DNA of 64,000 nucleotides from JAAFIW01 sp031414805 (GTDB lineage Bacteria; Pseudomonadota; Gammaproteobacteria; Burkholderiales; Burkholderiaceae_C). The position numbers and the translations under genes are program-made. This document shows, piece by piece, positions 8,884-16,463 of this stretch (the stretch's first letter is position 1; every line of letters starts with the position of its first letter). The stretch is taken from contig JANOQJ010000061.1 in NCBI GenBank assembly GCA_031414805.1, positions 12,080-76,079 of the forward strand, written 5' to 3'. The notes beneath the pieces were generated by a model. The model was not told the origin of the DNA. It worked only from the letters and a program-made list of their open reading frames with translations, and did not search any database.

Positions 8884-8897
8884 ATACCTGTCTTAAA

Positions 8898-8940
8898 CCT
8901 CTGCGTCCTTTGCGAAACCTTTGCGCCCTTTGCGTTCAAG
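8898..8940 (-). repeat. palindromic repeat family B, right arm flanking the GxxExxY gene
   Basis: CCTCTGCGTCC at its left end and CCCTTTGCGTTCAAG at its right end. It is the inverted partner of 8456-8498 and lies 37 bases before the trpG start. Confidence 0.85.
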
Positions 8941-8977
8941 TTTTCTACGAGAGCCAACCCTCCAAGAAGGTGGTGAT

Positions 8978-9550
8978 ATGAAACTCTTGATGATCGACAA
9001 CTACGACAGCTTCACCTACAACCTGGTGCAGTATTTCGCTGAACTGGGTGCCCAAGTTCAGGTGTTTCGCAATGACGAAATCACGCTCGAAGGCATTGCG
9101 GCCAACAGCCCAGACCACCTCGTCATCTCTCCCGGCCCCTGCTCGCCAGCCGAAGCCGGCATTTCGGTAGCCGCCATTCAACACTTCGCTGGCAGGGTAC
9201 CCATTCTGGGCGTCTGTCTGGGTCATCAAAGCATTGGGGCGGCATTTGGCGGCAAGGTCATCCGGGCGCGGCAGTTGATGCACGGCAAAACCAGCGTCAT
9301 CACCACCACGGGTTCTGGCGTATTTGCTGATTTGCCCAGAAGCTACACCGTCAACCGCTACCACTCGCTGGCCATTGAGCGCGCGACTTGCCCGAAAGAA
9401 CTAGAGGTCACCGCGTGGACCGATGACGACGAAATCATGGGGGTTCGGCACCGCGAGCTGCCGATCCAGGGCGTGCAGTTTCACCCGGAGTCCATCCTCA
9501 CCGAGCATGGTCATGCGCTGCTGAAAAATTTCCTGGATCAACGCTCTTAA
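8978..9550 (+). CDS. trpG: anthranilate synthase component II (glutamine amidotransferase)
   Basis: 190 residues from the ATG at 8978, preceded by AAGAAGGTGG as a ribosome binding site. A longer frame upstream would run through the family B repeat and is not credible. It is a class I glutamine amidotransferase: Cys80 in ILGVCLGHQSIG, His169 and Glu171 in GVQFHPESI. It supplies ammonia to TrpE and, in many betaproteobacteria, also to PabB for folate synthesis. Repeat A3 lies between it and trpD. Confidence 0.95.
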   Translation: MKLLMIDNYDSFTYNLVQYFAELGAQVQVFRNDEITLEGIAANSPDHLVISPGPCSPAEAGISVAAIQHFAGRVPILGVCLGHQSIGAAFGGKVIRARQLMHGKTSVITTTGSGVFADLPRSYTVNRYHSLAIERATCPKELEVTAWTDDDEIMGVRHRELPIQGVQFHPESILTEHGHALLKNFLDQRS

Positions 9551-9600
9551 TTTGATAGCTGCTTGAGCAATAAACTAAAGGGCTACAGGCCGAAAACACT
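9551..9600 (+). repeat. dispersed repeat family A, copy A3
   Basis: Intergenic between trpG and trpD. Core GATAGCTGCTTGAGCAA at 9554-9570, then AAAGGGCTACAGGCC. It starts right at the trpG stop. Confidence 0.85.
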
Positions 9601-9617
9601 TAAAACTGGACGTAACC

Positions 9618-10673
9618 ATGCCGATTACCCCCCAAGAAGCCCTGCAACGCACCATCGAGCACCGGGAGATCTTCCACGACGAAATGTTGAAAGTCGTGCG
9701 CCTGATCATGTCGGGCGACATGTCGCCGGTGATGATGGCGGCGCTGATCACTGGCCTGCGCGTCAAGAAGGAAACCATTGGCGAGATCACCGCCGCTGCG
9801 CAGGTGATGCGGGAGTTTTCCACCAAGGTGCATGTGGCGGATAAAACGCATCTGGTAGACATCGTGGGCACCGGCGGCGACGGCTCGCACACCTTCAACA
9901 TTTCCACCTGCAGCATGTTTGTGGCAGCAGCGGCGGGTGCCAAAGTCAGCAAGCACGGCGGGCGCAGCGTCAGCAGCAAATCGGGCAGCGCTGATGTGCT
10001 GGAGGCGTTGGGTGTGAATATCAACCTCTCGCCGGCTGCTATTGCCCAATGCATTGAAGAGGTGGGCATTGGCTTCATGTTCGCCCCCAACCACCACAGC
10101 GCCATGAAGCACGTGGCCCCCATCCGCAAAGAGCTGGGCGTGCGCACCATCTTCAACATCCTGGGCCCGCTGACCAACCCAGCCAGCGCGCCCAATATCT
10201 TGATGGGCGTGTTTCACCCCGACTTGGTAGGCATTCAGGTGCGCGCACTGCAACGCCTGGGTGCCGAGCACGCCGTGGTCGTCTATGGCCGCGACGGCAT
10301 GGACGAGGTGAGTTTGGGCGCGGCCACACTGGTGGGCGAGCTGAAAAACGGCGAAATCCGCGAGTACGAAATTCACCCCGAAGACTTCAAGCTTCCGATG
10401 GCCAGTAACCGCGCTTTGAAGGTGGAAAGCGCCGAGCAATCACGCCACATGCTGGAAGCCGTGCTGAACAACCAGGCAGGCGCCGCGCGCGACATCGTGA
10501 TCTTGAATGCGGGGGTGGCGCTGTATGCGGCCAATGTGGTCGATTCGATGGTTGACGGCGTGAATGCTGCTCGAGCAGCTATTGAATCAGGAGCAGCCAA
10601 AGCCAAACTCGACGCGTTTGTGCAAGCCACTTCCAGCGCAGGTGCCAACGCCACAACTTGGGGTGCGCTGTGA
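9618..10673 (+). CDS. trpD: anthranilate phosphoribosyltransferase
   Basis: 351 residues. It transfers phosphoribose from PRPP to anthranilate, the second step of tryptophan synthesis. The diphosphate-binding GTGGDGSHTFN motif is at residues 84-94, with KHGGRSVSSKSGSADVLEALG and NPASAPNILMGV downstream. Near the C-terminus, codons at 10564-10588 (AARAAIES) match the core of repeat A, but a similar Ala-rich helix is normal for TrpD. The stop overlaps the GTG start of the downstream lipoprotein. Confidence 0.96.
   Translation: MPITPQEALQRTIEHREIFHDEMLKVVRLIMSGDMSPVMMAALITGLRVKKETIGEITAAAQVMREFSTKVHVADKTHLVDIVGTGGDGSHTFNISTCSMFVAAAAGAKVSKHGGRSVSSKSGSADVLEALGVNINLSPAAIAQCIEEVGIGFMFAPNHHSAMKHVAPIRKELGVRTIFNILGPLTNPASAPNILMGVFHPDLVGIQVRALQRLGAEHAVVVYGRDGMDEVSLGAATLVGELKNGEIREYEIHPEDFKLPMASNRALKVESAEQSRHMLEAVLNNQAGAARDIVILNAGVALYAANVVDSMVDGVNAARAAIESGAAKAKLDAFVQATSSAGANATTWGAL
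10564..10590. repeat. possible family A core (A4) inside trpD
   Basis: GCTGCTCGAGCAGCTATTG matches the element core in reverse orientation with CGA in place of CAA. Flanking element sequence is missing, and the encoded residues resemble ordinary TrpD, so it may be chance. Confidence 0.35.
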
Positions 10674-12259
10674 AAAAGGGTCGGCTCGTGCAGCGCACCA
10701 GCCGGGCCATTGCCGCGGGCTTGCTGGCCTTGTCGCTGGCCGCTTGTGGTGACTTGTTTCCGTGTGCGCCAGCGAAAGATTGGGCGGTGCAAACGCTGGG
10801 CATCAGCTTGCCCAAGCCGCCACCCATCAACCTGAGCCGACTGGAAACCGACACCGTGGGCGCCCACTACCGCGGCCCCATCGCCATGCTGGCCAAGCTG
10901 CAGGCGGGCGACTACGCCGCCGTGCAGGCCTACTGGGATCAGACTGCGGCCCTGCCGTCTGCACAGGAACAGTTTGCGGTGATTGACGAAACCATTGGGG
11001 CACTGCATGCGCGCGGTTTGTATTTTTTGGGTGCTACCGAAGCCTGGGCGCAAGCCCAGCCAGGCTCACAGGCGGCACGCTACATGTTGGGCTTGGTCTA
11101 TGCCAAGGCTGCGATGGAGGGGCGTGGCACGGCTGCGGCGAAAGACACTTCACCCCAGCAATTGAACCAGTTTGCCCTTCGCTTCGGTCAAGCCGAAATG
11201 TTGCTGGACGGTCTGGTTCAGCAAAAGGACTTTTACAGCCTGGCGGCGCGCGCAGCGCTGGTGGAGGGCTACTTTTTAGCAGGCCAGACCACGCGTGGGT
11301 TTGCTCAGTACGAGGCCTTGATAGACAGCGTGCCGCGTTTTGGTTTGCTTTATCACGATGCCATGCGCTTCTCGCAGCCAGCATGGGCAGACGAGGCCAC
11401 CCAAAAACGCCACACGCAGCGGCTGCAAGCCCTCGCAGCAAAAAACAAGCTCAGCGTGATCGACAGCCTGACCCTGGCGCAAACCGCGCAAAGTTTGAGC
11501 GATCCCAAAGATCGTCAAATCTCGCGCAACCCCAGTCCGCAAGTCTGGCGGCCCTACTGGTTGGCGCGCGTCAAACAGGCGCCTACGGTGCACAACCTGC
11601 GCGCCTGGCAAGACCAGGAGGTGGCCGCGAAAAACTGGTCAGTCGTTGCCGAAATTTCCGATCGCGTGCTGCTGCAAATGCCCCACCACCGCACGGCCTG
11701 GTACTTCAAAGGCTATGCCTTGAAAGAAATGGGTCTGAACACAGCGGGTTTTTCTGCCACCCTCGCCGCTGCGGTGCTGGGGCATGACCCGTCGATGGCG
11801 CTGGTGATTGACGCCCACAGGCAAGGCAGCCTGGGGCGCCCTGCCAAAGACTTCAGCGGCATGTATGAATATTGCAAACTAGGTGCCGCGCTGGGTTTGC
11901 CCGCAGCGGCCAATTGCATGGCGTCCGCTCACACCGAAGGCTTTGCGGGCGTGCCGCTGGATGCGGCGCAGGCTGCAAGCTGGTACCTGCAAGCCGCGCG
12001 CGGCGGCTATGCCAACGCGCAGCACGACCTGGGGGTCAAACTGCCCACCCTGGTGCCTCTGGAGCAGTCTGAACAAGCCACACAAGCTGCGTATTTCTGG
12101 CTGAGCCAGGCCGCCAGCCAAGGCCAGTCTCTCGCACAAACCAAGCTGGCTAGCCAACCCAAGCCCGAACCTGGCTGGGGCTGCAAAGCGGACAGCTTCG
12201 CTGCGCAGTCAGCCGATTTTTTCCAAAATTTGTACACCAGCATTCTTGATATTTTTTGA
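10670..12259 (+). CDS. lipoprotein with Sel1/TPR-like repeats
   Basis: About 529 residues from the GTG at 10670, which overlaps the trpD stop as GTGA. An ATG at 10658 is an alternative start. Basic N-terminus, hydrophobic stretch, then lipobox LSLAAC with acylated Cys26, so it is predicted to be a membrane-anchored lipoprotein. The body is alpha-helical and Ala-rich. The C-terminal part has Sel1-like repeats (GVPLDAAQAASWYLQAARGG and TQAAYFWLSQAASQG). Such repeats usually mediate protein contacts. It is embedded between trpD and trpC in the same direction, with no known role in tryptophan synthesis. Confidence 0.8.
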   Translation: MKKGRLVQRTSRAIAAGLLALSLAACGDLFPCAPAKDWAVQTLGISLPKPPPINLSRLETDTVGAHYRGPIAMLAKLQAGDYAAVQAYWDQTAALPSAQEQFAVIDETIGALHARGLYFLGATEAWAQAQPGSQAARYMLGLVYAKAAMEGRGTAAAKDTSPQQLNQFALRFGQAEMLLDGLVQQKDFYSLAARAALVEGYFLAGQTTRGFAQYEALIDSVPRFGLLYHDAMRFSQPAWADEATQKRHTQRLQALAAKNKLSVIDSLTLAQTAQSLSDPKDRQISRNPSPQVWRPYWLARVKQAPTVHNLRAWQDQEVAAKNWSVVAEISDRVLLQMPHHRTAWYFKGYALKEMGLNTAGFSATLAAAVLGHDPSMALVIDAHRQGSLGRPAKDFSGMYEYCKLGAALGLPAAANCMASAHTEGFAGVPLDAAQAASWYLQAARGGYANAQHDLGVKLPTLVPLEQSEQATQAAYFWLSQAASQGQSLAQTKLASQPKPEPGWGCKADSFAAQSADFFQNLYTSILDIF

Positions 12260-12261
12260 CC

Positions 12262-13080
12262 ATGTCTGACATCCTGAACCAAATCATTGCCGTCAAGCGC
12301 GAAGAAATCGCCGCTGCCCAGCTTCGCCAGCCGCTAGACGCGATCCGCGACGACGCGCACAGCCGCGTGCTCACGCGCGACTTTGTGGGCGCCTTGCGCA
12401 GCAAAATCGCCGCGGGCCACAGCGCGGTGATTGCCGAGATCAAAAAAGCCAGCCCCAGCAAAGGCGTGCTGCGTGAAGACTTCATTCCTGCCGACATTGC
12501 GCAAAGCTATGCCGAGGGCAATGGCAAAAAGGGCGCGGACCTGGTGAACGCTGCCTGCCTGTCAGTGCTCACCGACAAGCAGTTTTTCCAGGGCCAGGTC
12601 GACTATTTGAAGCAGGCCCGCGCCTCGTGCGACCTGCCGGTCTTGCGCAAAGACTTCATGGTCGACGAGTACCAGATTTACGAGTCGCGTGTGATGGGTG
12701 CCGACGCCATTTTGCTGATCGCCGCCTGCCTGGATGATGCGCAAATGGCACGGCTGGAAGCCGTCGCCCACAGCCTGGACATGGCCGTGCTGGTCGAGGT
12801 GCACGACGGCGCCGAGCTGGCCCGCGCGCTCAAGCTGAAAACCCCGCTGATCGGCATCAACAACCGCAACCTGCGCACCTTCGAGGTGAGTCTGCACACC
12901 ACGCTGGCGCTGCTAGCCGATGTGCCCAAAGACCGGCTGCTGGTCACCGAGTCGGGCATTCACACCGCTGCCGACGTGCAGCGCATGCGCGCAGCCGGTG
13001 TGCATGCGTTTCTGGTGGGCGAGGCGTTTATGCGTGCAGTTGACCCCGGGCAGGCGCTGGGCGAGTTGTTTGCAGCCTGA
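12262..13080 (+). CDS. trpC: indole-3-glycerol phosphate synthase
   Basis: 272 residues from the ATG at 12262. A TIM-barrel enzyme that closes the indole ring from CdRP. Catalytic residues are seen in AEIKKASPSKG (Glu59, Lys62, Lys67), LRKDFMVDEYQIYESR, and the phosphate-binding GINNRNLRTFEV and LVTESGI segments. It starts two bases after the lipoprotein stop, so it is probably in the same transcript as trpE-trpG-trpD. It is a stand-alone TrpC without fused TrpF, and trpF, trpB and trpA are not in the window. Confidence 0.96.
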   Translation: MSDILNQIIAVKREEIAAAQLRQPLDAIRDDAHSRVLTRDFVGALRSKIAAGHSAVIAEIKKASPSKGVLREDFIPADIAQSYAEGNGKKGADLVNAACLSVLTDKQFFQGQVDYLKQARASCDLPVLRKDFMVDEYQIYESRVMGADAILLIAACLDDAQMARLEAVAHSLDMAVLVEVHDGAELARALKLKTPLIGINNRNLRTFEVSLHTTLALLADVPKDRLLVTESGIHTAADVQRMRAAGVHAFLVGEAFMRAVDPGQALGELFAA

Positions 13081-13084
13081 CGAT

Positions 13085-13142
13085 TGCTATTAAATAGATA
13101 GCTGCTTGAGCAATTAATGCAAGGGCTGCAAGCCAATTTGGC
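13085..13142 (+). repeat. dispersed repeat family A, copy A5 (covers the ung start)
   Basis: TGCTATTAAATAG, core ATAGCTGCTTGAGCAATTAATG, then CAAGGGCTGCAAGCCAATTTGGC. The ATG used by ung is inside the element. Confidence 0.9.
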
Positions 13143-13875
13143 ACTTAATCAGACGCAGCCAACCCAATTGGCCGATTGGATGCCGCACGGCTGGCGGGTG
13201 GCTGCCGACTGGCGAGAAACTGTCGACACCTTTGTCTCCAGCATCGCCGGTCGGCAGCTGGCGCAATTCATACGCCAGCGTTTGCAAGCAGGCGCAACCA
13301 TCTACCCCGCGCAGCCGTTTCGGGCGCTTGAACTCACCCCGCTGGCGGCCGTGCGCGTGGTCATCCTCGGCCAAGACCCTTACCACGGCCCCAGCCAAGC
13401 CGAGGGATTGGCGTTTTCGGTGGTGCAGGGCCAGCGCCTGCCACCCTCGCTGCGCAACATCTTCAAAGAGCGCCAGCGTGACCTGGGCATGTCCATCCCT
13501 ACGAATGGCTCGCTGGTCGGTTGGGCGCAGCAAGGCGTGCTGCTGCTCAACACCTGCCTGACCGTGGAACAAGGCCACCCCGCCAGCCACGCCCGCCAGG
13601 GCTGGGAGGCATTGACCGACGCACTGATTGCTGCAGTAGCGGCCCGCCCGACTCCCTGTGTTTACTTGCTGTGGGGTGCGCATGCCCAAGCAAAAGCCGG
13701 CTTGATCCAGACCACCGCTGCAACGCACGGCCAGGAAACCTTGGTGCTGCAAGCCAACCACCCTTCCCCTTTGTCAGCCAACCGCCCGCCCACGCCCTTC
13801 ATCGGCTGCGGGCATTTGTCGCAGACGCAGGACTGGTGGGCCACACGGGGTGTAGCGGTGTCGTTCGCGACTTGA
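13117..13875 (+). CDS. ung: uracil-DNA glycosylase (family 1)
   Basis: 252 residues. It removes uracil from DNA as the first step of base excision repair. Water-activating Asp87 lies in ILGQDPYHGPSQ, the uracil-binding GVLLLNT is at about 140-146, and the minor-groove loop His215 is in NHPSPLSANR. The first ATG (13117) and about nine codons come from repeat A5. A natural-looking N-terminal region (QLADWMPHGWRVAADW) begins immediately after. The original start was therefore probably replaced by element sequence, and the only other in-frame ATG (about 13180) would truncate that conserved segment. Confidence 0.93.
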   Translation: MQGLQANLALNQTQPTQLADWMPHGWRVAADWRETVDTFVSSIAGRQLAQFIRQRLQAGATIYPAQPFRALELTPLAAVRVVILGQDPYHGPSQAEGLAFSVVQGQRLPPSLRNIFKERQRDLGMSIPTNGSLVGWAQQGVLLLNTCLTVEQGHPASHARQGWEALTDALIAAVAARPTPCVYLLWGAHAQAKAGLIQTTAATHGQETLVLQANHPSPLSANRPPTPFIGCGHLSQTQDWWATRGVAVSFAT

Positions 13876-13914
13876 GGGTTGGTGCAAGGAGTGGGTGCAC
13901 CCGAAATATGTGGG

Positions 13915-13989
13915 TGGTACCACCGACGGGAATCGAACCCATATCTAGCGCTTAGGAGGCGCTCGTTCTATCCATTGAACTACGGCGGC
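13915..13989 (-). tRNA. tRNA-Arg (anticodon CCT)
   Basis: Reading the minus strand from 13989: acceptor GCCGCCG, D arm with GTTCAATGGATAGAAC, anticodon stem-loop CGAGCGCCTCCTAAGCGCT with anticodon CCT, T arm GGGTTCGATTCCC, acceptor 3' strand CGGTGGT, discriminator A and an encoded CCA. Seven acceptor pairs form if two G-U pairs are allowed. It decodes AGG, a rare Arg codon in this genome style. Confidence 0.95.
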
Positions 13990-14028
13990 ACACCGGTGGA
14001 TTCTATTCGTCGGCTCTCATGCTTTTTC

Positions 14029-14085
14029 GCTATTATTTCAATAGCTGTTTGAGCAATCAATACAAGGGCTAAACGCCGATTTGGC
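14029..14085 (+). repeat. dispersed repeat family A, copy A6
   Basis: GCTATTATTTCAATAGCTGTTTGAGCAATC, ACAAGGGCTAAACGCCGATTTGGC. The core has GTTTGAG instead of GCTTGAG. Intergenic between tRNA-Arg and the SulP gene. Confidence 0.85.
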
Positions 14086-14119
14086 TTGAAATGACCGCCC
14101 GCACACCAGCGCCGGTCGC

Positions 14120-14218
14120 ATCAGGGCTGCAGGGTGTTTCGGGCGGCGAAGTCAAGGAGGAGGTGCCCACCAGGGCACCGGGGGACATTCGCTGACCGAA
14201 ACACCCTGCAACCCTGAT
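14120..14218. other. long inverted repeat with inner hairpin, unknown function
   Basis: Arms 14120-14142 and 14196-14218 are 23 bases each and complementary at 22 positions; the other position is a T-G type mismatch. The enclosed 53 bases contain a perfect hairpin GTGCCC-acca-GGGCAC. No run of T follows, so it is not a standard intrinsic terminator. It lies 11 bases past the SulP stop (minus strand), where it could stabilise the 3' end of that transcript or be a structured element of its own. Confidence 0.6.
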
Positions 14219-14228
14219 CTTTAGCGCC

Positions 14229-16442
14229 CTAAGGATTCAGCGCAATCAGCTGCGCCGTCGTAAACCGCAGACGTGAGGCCATCTGAAACGCCAGGGCGTT
14301 CAGCAGCAGTTGGGCATCGTCCGGGTGCAGCTGCGACCAGTCGCGAAAGCTGTTGCGGGGCAAGCTGTACAGAACGCATTCTTCTGCCGCCACGGCGCGG
14401 GCAGAACGGGCGGAGCCGTCCAGAAAGGCCATTTCACCAAACACCATGCCGGGCGTGAACGTGGCCACGCGCAGCACGTCGGTGACACCTTGCACCTCGA
14501 TGGTGACGCTGCCCGACAGCACCACCATCAGGCTGCCGTCGCGGTCACCCACGTCAAACACCCGCTGGCCGCGCAGCACCGTGAGCAGCTTGCCGAATCG
14601 CACCAGGTCGGTTTTGGCCGCCTCTTCCATGGGAGAAAACAGGGTTAACTGGCCGATGTTTTTGATGGGTTTTCCCACCAGGGCGTCGCCCATACCCTGG
14701 CGGCGCAGCACTTCGTCTTCGGCCCATTCCAGCGCACGATCGGTGGTGTTGTACAGGCGGGTGTTACCGGCCAGGCTTTTGCGCGCGTCGTCGGGCAGGC
14801 AGCTCAGCAGCAGAGCCACGTTGGCCATTTCCAGCTCATCAGCCAGGCGCTTGAAGCTGTCCAGCGCCGTAATGTCCCAGTGCAGCACGCGCTGGGTGTC
14901 AATCAGCAGCACGTCCACTTGGCTGGGTTGCACCACACGGCCTATTTCTTCGCCAATGCGCCGGGCCACCGCAAAGTTGGCCGTGCCTTGCAGCACCACC
15001 ACCACCGCACGGGTGCTCACACGGCGCAAGGCGAGCTCTTCGTCAACGCTTCGCCACTTGCGCGATCGCATCTCGCGCAGGGTGTAGACCGAGCGCACCA
15101 CCGTGCTTTCCGCGCCCCGAACAAACTGCGCTACGGCCACGGCAAACCCAGCCAGCATGGCAAAAATGCCACTGGTGAACAAGAAAACCAGGCCAATCAC
15201 CCAGCTTTGCCACCACATCTGGCGCTCGCCAGGCGCGTTGGCCGGTCGCTCCAATTGCTCGGGAGCCATCAGGTTGATGCCGATCACCAGCAGCGCAGCC
15301 ACGACAAACAGCGCGGGCACACGGTTCAGCCCTGCCCAGGCCAAGCCCAGCATCATGAGCACGCCGGCCGCCACCACCCAGTTGCTGTAGCGCACCGTGC
15401 GCACGCTGCGCCGTGCGTTGTCGTACAACGGTTTGCTGGCCGCCAGGTTGGACGACGCCGGAAGCAAGCCAAACCACGGCAGCACGGCCATGCTCAGGGC
15501 ACTGGCGCGCAGCTCCTGGTTGAAGTCATAGCGTTGGCCCGACAGGTGCTCAGTGGCTGCGGCGTTGCCCGCGCTGTCAACAATGAAGGTGAAGGCCACA
15601 AATAACGCTTGCGCCACCAGGACCGTAAAGCTGGTGGCCAGCACAGCGGGGCGACCGGCCTGGATCACCTCGCCAACAAAACCGGGCAATAAATATGGCG
15701 GTAGCAAGTCTGTCCAGGTGGTAATCGGGGGAAAACCAACCCAGGCGAACGGTATGTCGGTGGCTGACTCCAGCACACCGACACACAACGCGGCCACCGG
15801 TAGCAGCGCCAGCAAATACGGCTTGTGAGGGTGTTCTTTGCGCCACAGCAAGGCCAGCCACACCATCAAGGCCAACAGCACGCAGGCGGCCAGCGGCGGG
15901 GTAGAGAACGTAAAGCGCCCGTTATCTGCGATGAACCAGCCCCAGACCGACCTGAGTTGAATCCAGATGATGACCAAACCAAACCCCAAGCTCAGTCCCT
16001 TGGCCACGGGAATAGGCAGGTAACGCGCAAATGACGTGATGCCGGTGCGGACCGCCAGCCAGATCACCAAGGCCGACAGGCTCATGCACGCGGCTGTCAA
16101 ACCCATCACCCCCAGCGCGCTCAGTTGCAGCGTGGGCGCCAGTTGCGCGCAGGTGGCCAAAGTAGCGCCATATAAAAGCGCCGCACTGGGCCGCACGCCG
16201 TAAATCACACCGCCGTGTCGGGTGAACACCAGCATCAACACGCCACCCGCGACCACCGACCACAAACACCACAGCGGGTTAGGTTGCACGCCCATCACCA
16301 ACAACGGTGCGTAGGCAATGCCCACCAGTGCCAGTGCCTGCGGCATGACGGTGCCCAAGGCCAGAAATCCCGCCTGCAGCACGCGCGTGACCGAAGGCGG
16401 CACAACCAGAGTCTCCCCCTGGGGCAGCAGCACAGAAGACAT
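14229..16442 (-). CDS. SulP family anion transporter with STAS and cyclic-nucleotide-binding domains
   Basis: 737 residues. About 25-440 is a multi-pass membrane domain of SulP/SLC26 type, with an internal GNAAATEHLSGQRYDFNQEL segment. About 470-580 is a STAS domain (LIDTQRVLHWDITALDSFKRL). About 597-735 is a Crp-like cyclic-nucleotide-binding domain (GMVFGEMAFLDGSARSARA). The transported ion (sulfate, bicarbonate or other anion) cannot be told. The fused cNMP domain is an unusual addition that suggests gating by a nucleotide, although its phosphate cassette has Ser-Ala-Arg-Ser in place of the strict cAMP signature. It lies downstream of a CoxE-like VWA gene on the same strand, with about 20 bases between. 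Confidence 0.88.
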   Translation of the reverse strand: MSSVLLPQGETLVVPPSVTRVLQAGFLALGTVMPQALALVGIAYAPLLVMGVQPNPLWCLWSVVAGGVLMLVFTRHGGVIYGVRPSAALLYGATLATCAQLAPTLQLSALGVMGLTAACMSLSALVIWLAVRTGITSFARYLPIPVAKGLSLGFGLVIIWIQLRSVWGWFIADNGRFTFSTPPLAACVLLALMVWLALLWRKEHPHKPYLLALLPVAALCVGVLESATDIPFAWVGFPPITTWTDLLPPYLLPGFVGEVIQAGRPAVLATSFTVLVAQALFVAFTFIVDSAGNAAATEHLSGQRYDFNQELRASALSMAVLPWFGLLPASSNLAASKPLYDNARRSVRTVRYSNWVVAAGVLMMLGLAWAGLNRVPALFVVAALLVIGINLMAPEQLERPANAPGERQMWWQSWVIGLVFLFTSGIFAMLAGFAVAVAQFVRGAESTVVRSVYTLREMRSRKWRSVDEELALRRVSTRAVVVVLQGTANFAVARRIGEEIGRVVQPSQVDVLLIDTQRVLHWDITALDSFKRLADELEMANVALLLSCLPDDARKSLAGNTRLYNTTDRALEWAEDEVLRRQGMGDALVGKPIKNIGQLTLFSPMEEAAKTDLVRFGKLLTVLRGQRVFDVGDRDGSLMVVLSGSVTIEVQGVTDVLRVATFTPGMVFGEMAFLDGSARSARAVAAEECVLYSLPRNSFRDWSQLHPDDAQLLLNALAFQMASRLRFTTAQLIALNP

Positions 16443-16463
16443 AAAGCTCCCCAGGCGTTTTGG

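Noticed and set aside
8456..8940. Family B arms as a CRISPR array
   Set aside because: Only two arms in inverted orientation with a gene between; no regular spacers. No CRISPR array or cas gene is visible anywhere in the window.
9600..10439. Antisense frame opposite trpD
   Set aside because: Shadow of a strongly recognised gene.
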